Of a stretch of 31,531 bases of DNA, positions 1 to 11,664 are shown piece by piece. The notes under the pieces were generated by a model that searched no databases, had not been told where the DNA came from, and worked only from the letters and a program-made list of their open reading frames with translations. The position numbers and the translations under genes were made by a program. The DNA is taken from positions 1-31,531 of the forward strand of contig CAJNAR010000075.1 of the NCBI GenBank assembly GCA_905220665.1, read 5' to 3'. This stretch comes from Albugo candida. Lineage: Eukaryota; Oomycota; Peronosporomycetes; Albuginales; Albuginaceae. Every line of letters begins with the position of its first letter. The stretch's first letter is position 1.

Positions 1-20
1 ACTACGGGCTTTTCAATGAT
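1..20 (+). repeat. Tail of a monomer cut by the window edge
   Basis: The 20 bases match the last 20 bases of other monomers and carry the rarer actacgggc allele, which otherwise appears only just before U16, U22 and U27. The array therefore continues to the left of the window. Confidence 0.9.
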
Positions 21-600
21 GCTCGACGAGGACAATCTTGTGGACACATTGATCTTGTACTTGAGAAAGTAGAGAGAAATTACACCAAGCTTATCAAATC
101 TTGAGAGTTTACTCAAGTAGTGAATTTGTTAAATCTGATTTATGAAATATGATTGTTTATGGGAAATAAGGCTCGTAAAGTTTTCTTACTAGGTTGAAAA
201 AGATTCACAACTTACTACTCGTTCCATTAATTCATTACGCTCGTTTGTGTGTGATCTTGTAGGAAGGACGTTGCCCGCACAGCGTTCATGGACCCTCTGA
301 GATTGTCTCACTACAGTTGTATTCTAGGGCGACTGAATATATATATGTATTCCACTGCCAGAAAAGAAATATTACGTCTATTACAGCGCATATTTCTCAC
401 TGCATAATATAACATAGAACACACAACGTCTTGAACTCGCCGAACGTTTTTTTTCTAAATCATGAGGATTTCGACCTTCGATCCAGTCTTGACGATTGGC
501 ACCTTCTCAGCATTGATTGATCGAAAATTCTTGCTAGCTAAAATTTGATTGGTGATGTTCCTGAGGAAACAAAAAACTCTACTATGGACTTTTCAATGAT
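21..600 (+). repeat. Monomer U1 (580 bp; H, C, m2, L1)
   Basis: Carries gacaatc, acattgatc and the gaaagtag allele, all shared with U22 and U27. The centre reads cccgcacagcg, two bases shorter than the usual cccgcgcacagcg. The T-run after gaacg is 8 long instead of 7. Confidence 0.93.
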
Positions 601-1176
601 GCTCGACGAGGACGATCTTGTGGACACATGATCTTGTACTTGAGAAAATAGAGAGAAATTACACCAAGCTTATCAAATCTTGAGAGTTTACTCAAGTAGT
701 GAATTTGTTAAATGTGATTTATGAAATATGATTGTTATGGGAAATAAGGCTCGTAAAGTTTTCTTACTAGGTTGAAAAAGATTCACAACTTACTACTCGT
801 TCTATTAATTTATTACGCTCGTTTGTGTGTGGTCTTGTAGGAAGGACGTTGCCCGCGCACAGCGTTCATGGACCCTCTGAGATTGTCTCACTACAGTTGT
901 ATTCTAGGGCGACTGAATATATATATGTATTCCACTGCCAGAAAAGAAATATTACGTTTACAGCGCATATTTCTCACTGCATAATATAACATAGAACACA
1001 CAACGTCTTGAACTCGCCGAACGTTTTTTTCTAAATCATGAGGATTTCTACCTTCGATCCAGTCTTGACGATTGGCACCTTCTCAGCATTGATTGATCGA
1101 AAATTCTTGCTAGCTAAAATTTGATTGGTGATGTTCCTGAGGAAACAAAAAACTCTACTATGGTCTTTTCAATGAT
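601..1176 (+). repeat. Monomer U2 (576 bp; H, C, L1)
   Basis: Has the one-base-short acacatgatc, a lost T in attgttatggg, and a 4-base deletion in the middle arm (attacgtttacagcg). The deletion explains most of the shorter length. It carries atttctacc instead of atttcgacc, as does U9. Confidence 0.93.
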
Positions 1177-1757
1177 GCTCGACGAGGACGATCTTGTGGA
1201 CACATGGATCTTGTACTTGAGAAAATAGAGAGAAATTACATCAAGCTTATCAAATCTTGAGAGTTTATAGAAGTAGTGAATTTGTTAAATGTGATTTATG
1301 AAATATGATTGTTTATGGGAAATAAGGCTCGTAAAGTTTTCTACTAGGTTGAAAAAGATTCACAACTTACTACTCGTTCTATTAATTCATTACGCTCGTT
1401 TGTGTGTGGTCTTGTAGGAAGGACGTTGCCCGCACGCAGCGTTCATGGACCCTCTGAGATTGTCTCACTACAGTTGTATTCTAGGGCGACTGAATATATA
1501 TATGTATTCCACTGCCAGAAAAGAAATATTACGTTTGTTACAGCGCGTATTTCTCACTGCCTAATAAATCATAGAATACACAACGTCTTGAACTCGCCGA
1601 ACGTTTTTTTTCTAAATCATGAGGATTTCGACCTTCGATCCAGTCTTGACGATTGGCACCTTCTCAGCATTGATTGATCGAAAATTCTTGCTAGCTAAAA
1701 TTTGATTGGTGATGTTCCTGAGGAAACAAAAAACTCTACTATGGTCTTTTCAATGAT
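1177..1757 (+). repeat. Monomer U3 (581 bp; C, m1, L1)
   Basis: The left arm reads gagtttatagaag, so the hairpin is lost. The centre has cccgcacgcagcg, a mix of C and T alleles. It shares the rare cctaataaatc with U6 and U15, which creates an AATAAA string, but nothing else suggests a working poly(A) signal. Confidence 0.93.
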
Positions 1758-2332
1758 GCTCGACGAGGACGATCTTGTGGACACATGGATCTTGTACTTG
1801 AGAAAATAGAGAGAAATTATATCAAGCTTATCAAATCTTGAGAGTTTACTCAAGTAGTGAATTTGTTAAATGTGATTTATGAAATATGATTGTTTATGAG
1901 AAATAAGGCTCGTAAAGTTTACGGTTGAAAAAGATTCACAACTTACTACTCGTTCTATTAATTCATTACGCTCGTTTGTGTGTGATCTTGTAGGAAGGAC
2001 GTTGCCCGCACGCAGTGTTTTTGGAACCTTTGAGATTGTCTCACTACAGTTGTATTCTAGGGTAACTGGATACATATCTGTATTCGATCAACAGAATAGA
2101 AATGTTACGAAGGTTACATAGAATCTTTCTCACTGCGTAAAATAACATAGAACAAACTACGTCTTGAACTCGCCGAACGTTTTTTTCTAAATCATGAAGA
2201 TTTCGACCTTCGATCTAGTCTTGACGATCGGCACTTTCACAGCACTGATTGAACGAAAATTGTTGCTATCCAAAATTTGATTGGTGATGTTCCCGAGGAA
2301 ACAAAAAACTCTACTATGGGCTTTTCAATGAT
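1758..2332 (+). repeat. Monomer U4 (575 bp; H, T, m4, L2-like)
   Basis: The first of three scattered T/m4 monomers (with U11 and U13). It has the gggtaactgg and cgatcaacag alleles. About nine bases are missing where other monomers read tcttactag (here gtttacggttg). Its right arm is L2 but ends cccgagg rather than cccgaataaac, so it is mosaic. Private changes include catgaagattt and gatctagtc. Confidence 0.93.
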
Positions 2333-2909
2333 GCTCGACGAGGACGATCTTGTGGACACACTGATCTTGTACTTGAGAAAATAGAGAGAAATTACACCAA
2401 GCTTATCAAATCTCGAGAGTTTACAGAAGTAGTGAATTTGTTAAATGTGATTTATGAAATATGATTGTTTATGGGAAATAAGGCTCGTAAAGTTTTCTAC
2501 TAGGTTGAAAAAGATTCACAACTTACTACTCGTTCCATTAATTCATTACGCTCGTTTGTGTGTGGTCTTGTAGGAAGGACGTTGCCCGCGCACAGCGTTC
2601 ATGGACCCTCTGAGATTGTCTCACTACAGTTGTATTCTAGGGCGACTGAATATATATATGTATTCCACTGCCAGAAAAGAAATATACGTTTATTACAGCG
2701 CATATTCTCACTGCATAATATAACATAAAACACACAACGTCTTGAACTCGCCGAACGTTTTTTTCTAAATCATGAGGATTCGACCTTCGATCCAGTCTTG
2801 ACGATTGGCACCTTCTCAGCATTGATTGATCGAAAATTCTTGCTAGCTAAAATTTGATTGGTGATGTTCCTGAGGAAACAAAAAACTCTACTATGGACTT
2901 TTCAATGAT
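2333..2909 (+). repeat. Monomer U5 (577 bp; X, C, m2, L1)
   Basis: The leftmost monomer with the X left arm (ctcgagagtttacagaag). It is shortened by several one-base losses (aaatatacg, gcatattctc, gaggattcgacc) and has cataaaacac for catagaacac. Confidence 0.93.
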
Positions 2910-3489
2910 GCTCGACGAGGACAATCTTGTGGACACATTGATCTTGTACTTGAGAAAATAGAGAGAAATTACACCAAGCTTATCAAATCTTGAGAGTTTA
3001 CTCAAGTAGTGAATTTGTTAAATGTGATTTATGAAATAGATTGTTTATGGGAAATAAGGCTCGTAAAGTTTTCTTACTAGGTTGAAAAAGATTCACAACT
3101 TACTACTCGTTCTATTGATTCATTACGCTCGTTTGTGTGTGGTCTTGTAGGAAGGACGTTGCCCGCGCACAGCGTTCATGGACCCTCTGAGATTGTCTCA
3201 CTACAGTTGTATTCTAGGGCGACTGAATATATATATGTATTCCACTGCCAGAAAAGAAATATTACGTTTGTTACAGCGCGTATTTCTCACTGCCTAATAA
3301 ATCATAGAACACACAACGTCTTGAACTCGCCGAACGTCTTTTTCTAAATCATGAGGATTTCGACCTTCGATCCAGTCTTGACGATTGGCACCTTCTCAGC
3401 ATTGATTGATCGAAAATTGTTGCTAGCTAAAATTTGATCGGTGATGTTCCCGAGGAAACAAAAAACTCTACTATGGACTTTTCAATGAT
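2910..3489 (+). repeat. Monomer U6 (580 bp; H, C, m1, L1)
   Basis: Shares ctattgattc, cctaataaatc and the interrupted T-run gaacgtctttttc with U15, which lies about 5.27 kb to the right. The right end has attgttgctagc and the private tttgatcgg. Confidence 0.93.
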
Positions 3490-4069
3490 GCTCGACGAGG
3501 ACGATCTTGTGGACACATGATCTTGTACTTGAGAAAATAGAGAGAAATTACACCAAGCATATCAAATCTTGAGAGTTTACTCAAGTAGTGAATTTGTTAA
3601 ATGTGATTTATGAAATATGATTGTCTATGGGAAATAAGGCTCGTAAAAGATTTTTGACTAGATTGAAAAAGATTCACAACTTACTACTCGTTCTATTAAT
3701 TTATTACGCTCGTTTGTGTGTGGTCTTGTAGGAAGGACGTTGCCCGCGCACAGCGTTCATGGACCCTCTGAGATTGTCTCACTACAGTTGTATTCTAGGC
3801 GACTGAATATATATATGTATTCCACTGCCAGAAAAGAAATATTACGTCTATTACAGCGCATATTTCTCACTGCATAATATAACATAGAACACACAACGTC
3901 TTGAACTCGCCGAATGTTTTTTTCTAAATCATGAGGATTTCGACCTTCGATCCAGTCTTGACGATTGGCACCTTCTCAGCATTGATTGATCGAAAATTCT
4001 TGCTAGCTAAAATTTGATTGGTGATGTTCCGGAGGAAACAAAAAACTCTACTATGGACTTTTCAATGAT
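3490..4069 (+). repeat. Monomer U7 (580 bp; H, C, m2, L1)
   Basis: Reads cgtaaaagatttttgac followed by tagattg. This resembles the long-form allele but is followed by the short-form gattcacaac, so it is a small chimera. It has aagcatatc (as in U12), one G missing at ctaggcgact, and gaatg before the T-run. Confidence 0.93.
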
Positions 4070-4648
4070 GCTCGACGAGGACGATCTTGTGGACACATGG
4101 ATCTTGTACTTGAGAAAATAGAGAGAAATTACACCAAGCTTATCAATTCTTGAGAGTTTACTCAAGTAGTGAATTTGTTAAATGTGATTTATGAAATATG
4201 ATTGTTTATGGGAAATAAGGCTCGTAAAGTTTTCTTACTAGGTTGAAAAAGATTCACAACTTACTACTCGTTCTATTAATTCATTACGCTCGTTTGTGTG
4301 TGGTCTTGTAGGAAGGACGTTGCCCGCGCACAGCGTTCATGGACCCTCTGAGATTGTCTCACTACAGTTGTATTCTAGGCGACTAATATATATATGTATT
4401 CCACTGCCAGAAAAGAAATATTACGTTTGTTACAGCGCGTATTTCTCACTGCATAATATAACATAGAACACACAACGTCTTGAACTCGCCGAATGTTTTT
4501 TTCTAAATCATGAGGATTTCGACCTTCGATCCAGTCTTGACGATTGGCACCTTCTCAGCATTGATTGATCGAAAATTCTTGCTAGCTAAAATTTGATTGG
4601 TGATGTTCCGGAGGAAACAAAAAACTCTACTATGGACTTTTCAATGAT
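4070..4648 (+). repeat. Monomer U8 (579 bp; H, C, m1, L1)
   Basis: Has atcaattcttgag, a further loss at ctaggcgactaatat, the gaatg allele and ccggagg at the right end. Only U7, U8 and U9 carry ccggagg. Confidence 0.93.
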
Positions 4649-5280
4649 GCTCGACGAGGACGATCTTGTGGACACATTGATCTTGTACTTGTGAAAATAG
4701 AGAGAAATTACACCAAGCTTATCAATCTTGAGAGTTTACAGAAGTAGTGAATTTGTTAAATGTGATTTATGAAATATGATTGTTTATGGGAAATAAGGCT
4801 CGTAAAAGAGTTTTTACCAGATTGAAAAAGATCACAACTTCCTACTTGTTCCATTAATTCATTATCGATGAATTGTATGATCTAGAGTCAAATTGCAATA
4901 GAATTATACAAGTGTCTAATGTGTTGTGTGTGATCTTGTAGGAAGGACGTTGCCCGCACGCAGTGTTTTTGGACCCTCTGAGATTGTCTCACTACAGTTG
5001 TATTCTAGGGCGACTGAATATATATATGTATTCCACTGCCAGAAAAGAAATATTACGTTTGTTACAGCGCGTATTTCTCACTGCATAATATAACATAGAA
5101 CACACAACGTCTTGAACTCGCCGAACGTTTTTTTCTAAATCATGAGGATTTCTACCTTCGATCCAGTCTTGACGATTGGCACCTTCTCAGCATTGATTGA
5201 TCGAAAATTCTTGCTAGCTAAAATTTGATTGGTGATGTTCCGGAGGAAACAAAAAACTCTACTATGGACTTTTCAATGAT
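4649..5280 (+). repeat. Monomer U9, intermediate long form (632 bp; M, T/C, m1, L1)
   Basis: The only long-type monomer in the left 17 kb. It carries the long-form segment partly deleted (next entry). Its centre is a breakpoint: gtgtttttgg (T) followed directly by accctctgag (C). This looks like a product of recombination between long and short subfamilies. Confidence 0.93.
4807..4942 (+). repeat. Degenerate long-form segment in U9
   Basis: Starts with agagtttttaccag, gatcacaacttcc and the hairpin aattcattatcgatgaatt, as in the full long form. It then keeps ctagagtcaaattgcaatag but shortens to attatacaagtgtctaatg and joins a short-form-like gtgttgtgtgtgatcttgtag. About 40 bases present in U31 are missing. 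This supports long-to-short deletion or patchwork conversion. Confidence 0.85.
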
Positions 5281-5858
5281 GCTCGACGAGGACGATCTTG
5301 TGGACACATGGATCTTGTACTTGAGAAAATAGAGAGAAATTACATCAAGCTTATCAAATCTTGAGAGTTTACTCAAGTAGTGAATTTGTTAAATCTGATT
5401 TATGAAATATGATTGTTTATGGGAAATAAGGCTCGTAAAGTTTTCTTACTAGGTTGAAAAAGATTCACAACTTACTACTCGTTCTATTAATTCATTACGC
5501 TCGTTTGTGTGTGGTCTTGTAGGAAGGACGTTGCCCGCGCACAGCGTTCATGGACCCTCTGAGATTGTCTCACTACAGTTGTATTCTAGGGCGACTGAAT
5601 ATATATATGTATTCCACTGCCAGAAAAGAAATATTACGTTTGTTAGAGCGCGTATTTCTCACTGCATAATATAACATAGAACACACAACGTCTTGAACTC
5701 GCCGAACGTTTTTTTCTAAATCATGAGGATTTCGACCTTCGATCCAGTCTTGACGATTGGCACCTTCACAGCATTGATTGATCAAAAATTCTTGCTAAAA
5801 ATTTGATTAGTGATGTTCCCGAGGGAACAAAAAACTCTACTATGGACTTTTCAATGAT
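5281..5858 (+). repeat. Monomer U10 (578 bp; H, C, m1, L3-like)
   Basis: Carries aaatctgattt. The leftmost L3 right arm is here, with gatcaaaaattc, a short loss at cttgctaaaaattt and gagggaac. The middle arm has tttgttagagcgcg. Confidence 0.93.
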
Positions 5859-6439
5859 GCTCGACGAGGACGATCTTGTGGACACATGGATCTTGTACTT
5901 GAGAAAATAGAGAGAAATTACATCAAGCTTATCAAATCTTGAGAGTTTACTCAAGTAGTGAATTTGTTAAATGTGATTTATGAAATATGATTGTTTATGG
6001 AAATAAGGCTCGTAAAGTTTTCTTACTAGGTTGAAAAAGATTCACAACTTACTACTCGTTCTATTAATTCATTACGCTCGTTTGTGTGTGATCTTGTAGG
6101 AAGGACGTTGCCCGCACGCAGTGTTTTTGGAACCTTTGAGATTGTCTCACTACAGTTGTATTCTAGGGTAACTGGATACATATCTGTATTCGATCAACAG
6201 AATAGAAATGTTACGAAGGTTACATAGAATCTTTCTCACTGCGTAAAATAACATAGAACACACTACGTCTTGAACTCGCCGAACGTTTTTTTTCTAAATC
6301 ATGAGGATTTCGACCTTCGATCCAGTCTTGACGATTGGCACCTTCTCAGCATTGATTGATCGAAAATTGTTGCTAGCTAAAATTTGATTGGTGATGTTCC
6401 CGAGGAAACAGTAAACTCTACTATGGACTTTTCAATGAT
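5859..6439 (+). repeat. Monomer U11 (581 bp; H, T, m4, L1)
   Basis: T/m4 monomer with gggtaactgg, catatctg, cgatcaacag and gcgtaaaat. The right end has the private allele cagtaaactc, shared only with U13. U11 and U13 therefore descend from one recent copy. Confidence 0.93.
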
Positions 6440-7018
6440 GCTCGACGAGGACGATCTTGTGGACACATGATCTTGTACTTGAGAAAATAGAGAGAAATTA
6501 CACCAAGCATATCAAATCTTGAGAGTTTACTCAAGAGTGAATTTGTTAAATGTGATTTATGAAATATGATTGTGTATGGGAAATAAGGCTCGTAAAGTTT
6601 TCTTACTAGGTTGAAAAAGATTCACAACTTACTACTCGTTCTATTAATTCATTACGCTCGTTTGTGTGTGGTCTTGTAGGAAGGACGTTGCCCGCGCACA
6701 GCGTTCATGGACCCTCTGAGATTGTCTCACTACAGTTGTATTCTAGGGCGACTGAATATATATATGTATTCCACTGCCAGAAAAGAAATATTACGTTTGT
6801 TACAGCGCGTTTTACTCACTGCATAATATAACATAGAACACACAACGTCTTGAACTCGCCGAAAGTTTTTTTCTAAATCATGAGGATTTCGACCTTCGAT
6901 CCAGTCTTGACGATTGGCACCTTCTCAGCATTGATTGATCGAAAATTCTTGCTAGCTAAAATTTGATTGGTGATGTTCCTGAGGAAACAAAAAACTCTAC
7001 TATGGACTTTTCAATGAT
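6440..7018 (+). repeat. Monomer U12 (579 bp; H, C, m1, L1)
   Basis: Has acacatgatc, aagcatatc, a lost base triplet at tactcaagagtg, the gtgtatggg allele, gcgcgttttactc and gaaag before the T-run. Confidence 0.93.
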
Positions 7019-7600
7019 GCTCGACGAGGACGATCTTGTGGACACATGGATCTTGTACTTGAGAAAATAGAGAGAAATTACATCAAGCTTATCAATTCTT
7101 GAGAGTTTACTCAAGTAGTGAATTTGTTAAATGTGATTTATGAAATATGATTGTTTATGGGAAATAAGGCTCGTAAAGTTTTCTTACTAGGTTGAAAAAG
7201 ATTCACAACTTACTACTCGTTCTATTAATTCATTACGCTCGTTTGTGTGTGATCTTGTAGGAAGGACGTTGCCCGCACGCAGTGTTTTTGGAACCTTTGA
7301 GATTGTCTCACTACAGTTGTATTCTAGGGTAACTGGATACATATCTGTATTCGATCAACAGAATAGAAATGTTACGAAGGTTACATAGAATCTTTCTCAC
7401 TGCGTAAAATAACATAGAACACACTACGTCTTGAACTCGCCGAACGTTTTTTTTCTAAATCATGAGGATTTCGACCTTCGATCCAGTCTTGACGATTGGC
7501 ACCTTCTCAGCATTGATTGATCGAAAATTGTTGCTAGCTAAAATTTGATTGGTGATGTTCCCGAGGAAACAGTAAACTCTACTATGGACTTTTCAATGAT
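7019..7600 (+). repeat. Monomer U13 (582 bp; H, T, m4, L1)
   Basis: Matches U11 through its centre, middle arm and right arm, including cagtaaactc and the 8-T run. It differs in the left arm (atcaattcttgag). The U11/U13 offset is 1160 bp, two monomers. Confidence 0.93.
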
Positions 7601-8180
7601 GCTCGACGAGGACGATCTTGTGGACACATGGATCTTGTACTTGAGAAAATAGAGAGAAATTACATCAAGCTTATCAATTCTTGAGAGTTTACTCAAGTAG
7701 TGAATTTGTTAAATGTGATTTATGAAATATGATTGTTTATGGGAAATAAGGCTCGTAAAGTTTTCTTACTAGGTTGAAAAAGATTCACAACTTACTACTC
7801 GTTCTATTAATTCATTACGCTCGTTTGTGTGTGGTCTTGTAGGAAGGACGTTGCCCGCGCACAGCGTTCATGGACCCTCTGAGATTGTCTCACTACAGTT
7901 GTATTCTAGGGCGACTGAATATATATATGTATTCCACTGCCAGAAAAGAAATATTACGTTTGTTACAGCGCGTATTTCTCACTGCATAATATAACATAGA
8001 ACACACAACGTCTTGAACTCGCCGAAGTTTTTTTCTAAATCATGAGGATTTCGACCTTCGATCCAGTCTTGACGATTGGCACCTTCTCAGCATTGATTGA
8101 TCGAAAATTCTTGCTAGCTAAAATTTGATTGGTGATGTTCCTGAGGAAACAAAAAACTCTACTATGGACTTTCCAATGAT
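7601..8180 (+). repeat. Monomer U14 (580 bp; H, C, m1, L1)
   Basis: Left arm identical in type to U13 (acatcaagc, atcaattc). Has gccgaagttt, one base short. The next phase mark is preceded by ttccaatg, a rare change right at the edge of the conserved core. Confidence 0.93.
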
Positions 8181-8761
8181 GCTCGACGAGGACGATCTTG
8201 TGGACACATGGATCTTGTACTTGAGAAAATAGAGAGAAATTACATCAAGCTTATCAAATCTTGAGAGTTTACTCAAGTAGTGAATTTGTTAAATGTGATT
8301 TATGAAATATGATTGTTTATGGGAAATAAGGCTCGTAAAGTTTTCTTACTAGGTTGAAAAAGATTCACAACTTACTACTCGTTCTATTGATTCATTACGC
8401 TCGTTTGTGTGTGGTCTTGTAGGAAGGACGTTGCCCGCGCACAGCGTTCATGGACCCTCTGAGATTGTCTCACTACAGTTGTATTCTAGGGCGACTGAAT
8501 ATATATATGTATTCCACTGCCAGAAAAGAAATATTACGTTTGTTACAGCGCGTATTTCTCACTGCCTAATAAATCATAGAACACACAACGTCTTGAACTC
8601 GCCGAACGTCTTTTTCTAAATCATGAGGATTTCGACCTTCGATCCAGTCTTGACGATTGGCACCTTCTCAGCATTGATTGATCGAAAATTCTTGCTATCA
8701 AAAATTTGATTAGTGATGTTCCCGAGGAAACAAAAAACTCTACTACGGGCTTTTCAATGAT
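8181..8761 (+). repeat. Monomer U15 (581 bp; H, C, m1, L1/L3 chimera)
   Basis: Repeats the U6 diagnostic set (ctattgattc, cctaataaatc, gaacgtctttttc). Its right arm starts as L1 (ctcagcattg) and ends as L3 (gctatcaaaaattt, ttagtgatg, ctacgggc). It is the clearest right-arm crossover in the left half. Confidence 0.93.
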
Positions 8762-9342
8762 GCTCGACGAGGACGATCTTGTGGACACATTGATCTTGTA
8801 CTTGAGAAAGTAGAGAGAAATTACACCAAGCTTATCAAATCTCGAGAGTTTACAGAAGTAGTGAATTTGTTAAATGTGATTTATGAAATATGATTGTTTA
8901 TGGGAAATAAGGCTCGTAAAGTTTTCTTACTAGGTTGAAAAAGATTCACAACTTACTACTCGTTCCATTAATTCATTACGCTCGTTTGTGTGTGGTCTTG
9001 TAGGAAGGACGTTGCCCGCGCACAGCGTTCATGGACCCTCTGAGATTGTCTCACTACAGTTGTATTCTAGGGCGACTGAATATATATATGTATTCCACTG
9101 CCAGAAAAGAAATATTACGTCTATTACAGCGCATATTTCTCACTGCATAATATAACATAGAACACACAACGTCTTGAACTCGCCGAATGTTTTTTTCTAA
9201 ATCATGAGGATTTCGACCTTCGATCCAGTCTTGACGATTGGCACCTTCTCAGCATTGATTGATCGAAAATTCTTGCTAGCTAAAATTTGATTGGTGATGT
9301 TCCCGAGGAAACAAAAAACTCTACTATGGACTTTTCAATGAT
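8762..9342 (+). repeat. Monomer U16 (581 bp; X, C, m2, L1)
   Basis: Opens after ctacgggc and has acattgatc and gaaagtag, like U1, U22 and U27, but keeps gtagtg rather than gtaatg. The T-run is preceded by gaatg. Confidence 0.93.
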
Positions 9343-9922
9343 GCTCGACGAGGACGATCTTGTGGACACATGATCTTGTACTTGAGAAAATAGAGAGAAA
9401 TTACACCAAGCTTATCAAATCTTGAGAGTTTACTCAAGTAGTGAATTTGTTAAATGTGATTTATGAAATATGATTGTTTATGGGAAATAAGGCTCGTAAA
9501 GTTTTCTTACTAGGTTGAAAAAGATTCACAACTTACTACTCGTTCTATTAATTCATTACGCTCGTTTGTGTGTGGTCTTGTAGGAAGGACGTTGCCCGCG
9601 CACAGCGTTCATGGACCCTCTGAGATTGTCTCACTACAGTTGTATTCTAGGGCGACTGAATATATATATGTATTCCACTGCCAGAAAAGAAATATTACGT
9701 CTATTACAGCGCATATTTCTCACTGCATAATATAACATAGAACACACAACGTCTTGAACTCGCCGAATGTTTTTTTCTAAATCATGAGGATTTCGACCTT
9801 CGATCCAGTCTTGACGATTGGCACCTTCTCAGCATTGATTGATCGAAAATTCTTGCTAGCTAAAATTTGATTGGTGATGTTCCCGAGGAAACAAAAAACT
9901 CTACTATGGACTTTTCAATGAT
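9343..9922 (+). repeat. Monomer U17 (580 bp; H, C, m2, L1)
   Basis: Differs from U16 in the left arm (H, acacatgatc) but shares gaatg and cccgagg. It corresponds to U23 in the second higher-order copy. Confidence 0.93.
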
Positions 9923-10503
9923 GCTCGACGAGGACGATCTTGTGGACACATGGATCTTGTACTTGAGAAAATAGAGAGAAATTACACCAAGCTTATCAAA
10001 TCTTGAGAGTTTACTCAAGTAGTGAATTTGTTAAATGTGATTTATGAAATATGATTGTGTATGGGAAATAAGGCTCGTAAAGTTTTCTTACTAGGTTGAA
10101 AAAGATTCACAACTTACTACTCGTTCCATTAATTCATTACGCTCGTTTGTGTGTGGTCTTGTAGGAAGGACGTTGCCCGCGCACAGCGTTCATGGACCCT
10201 CTGAGATTGTCTCACTACAGTTGTATTCTAGGGCGACTGAATATATATATGTATTCCACTGCCAGAAAAGAAATATTACGTTTGTTACAGCGCGTATTTC
10301 TCACTGCATAATATAACATAGAACACACAACGTCTTGAACTCGCCGAAAGTTTTTTTCTAAATCATGAGGATTTCGACCTTCGATCCAGTCTTGACGATT
10401 GGCACCTTCTCAGCATTGATTGATCGAAAATTCTTGCTAGCTAAAATTTGATTGGTGATGTTCCCGAGGAAACAAAAAACTCTACTATGGACTTTTCAAT
10501 GAT
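9923..10503 (+). repeat. Monomer U18 (581 bp; H, C, m1, L1)
   Basis: Carries gaaag before the T-run and the gtgtatggg allele. The right end is cccgagg. It is almost a copy of U19 and has no separate partner in the second higher-order copy. Confidence 0.93.
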
Positions 10504-11084
10504 GCTCGACGAGGACGATCTTGTGGACACATGGATCTTGTACTTGAGAAAATAGAGAGAAATTACACCAAGCTTATCAAATCTTGAGAGTTTACTCAAG
10601 TAGTGAATTTGTTAAATGTGATTTATGAAATATGATTGTTTATGGGAAATAAGGCTCGTAAAGTTTTCTTACTAGGTTGAAAAAGATTCACAACTTACTA
10701 CTCGTTCCATTAATTCATTACGCTCGTTTGTGTGTGGTCTTGTAGGAAGGACGTTGCCCGCGCACAGCGTTCATGGACCCTCTGAGATTGTCTCACTACA
10801 GTTGTATTCTAGGGCGACTGAATATATATATGTATTCCACTGCCAGAAAAGAAATATTACGTTTGTTACAGCGCGTATTTCTCACTGCATAATATAACAT
10901 AGAACACACAACGTCTTGAACTCGCCGAAAGTTTTTTTCTAAATCATGAGGATTTCGACCTTCGATCCAGTCTTGACGATTGGCACCTTCTCAGCATTGA
11001 TTGATCGAAAATTCTTGCTAGCTAAAATTTGATTGGTGATGTTCCTGAGGAAACAAAAAACTCTACTATGGACTTTTCAATGAT
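10504..11084 (+). repeat. Monomer U19 (581 bp; H, C, m1, L1)
   Basis: gaaag monomer ending in cctgagg. Partner of U24 at offset 2901. Confidence 0.93.
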
Positions 11085-11664
11085 GCTCGACGAGGACGAT
11101 CTTGTGGACACATGGATCTTGTACTTGAGAAAATAGAGAGAAATTACATCAAGCTTATCAAATCTTGAGAGTTTACTCAAGTAGTGAATTTGTTAAATCT
11201 GATTTATGAAATATGATTGTTTATGGGAAATAAGGCTCGTAAAGTTTTCTTACTAGGTTGAAAAAGATTCACAACTTACTACTCGTTCTATTAATTCATT
11301 ACGCTCGTTTGTGTGTGGTCTTGTAGGAAGGACGTTGCCCGCGCACAGCGTTCATGGACCCTCTGAGATTGTCTCACTACAGTTGTATTCTAGGGCGACT
11401 GAATATATATATGTATTCCACTGCCAGAAAAGAAATATTACGTTTGTTACAGCGCGTATTTCTCACTGCATAATATAACATAGAACACACAACGTCTTGA
11501 ACTCGCCGAACGTTTTTTTCTAAATCATGAGGATTTCGACCTTCGATCCAGTTTGACGATCGGCACTTTCACAGCACTGATTGAACGAAAATTGTTGCTA
11601 TCCAAAATTTGATTGGTGATGTTCCCGAATAAACAAAAAACTCTACTATGGGCTTTTCAATGAT
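11085..11664 (+). repeat. Monomer U20 (580 bp; H, C, m1, L2)
   Basis: First typical L2 arm, introduced by ccagtttgacgatcgg and ending cccgaataaac. It carries aaatctgattt. I saw no difference from U25, 2901 bp away. Confidence 0.93.

Noticed and set aside
1561..1570. Poly(A) signal AATAAA strings (cctaataaatc in U3, U6, U15; cccgaataaac in L2 arms)
   Set aside because: They are allele-specific, occur at two unrelated points of the monomer and have no associated gene or downstream GT-rich element that I can identify.
1402..1677. The longest open frame in the window, 91 residues in U3
   Set aside because: It starts at GTG, is long only because the rare cctaataaatc and 8-T alleles remove stops, and nearby monomers lack it.
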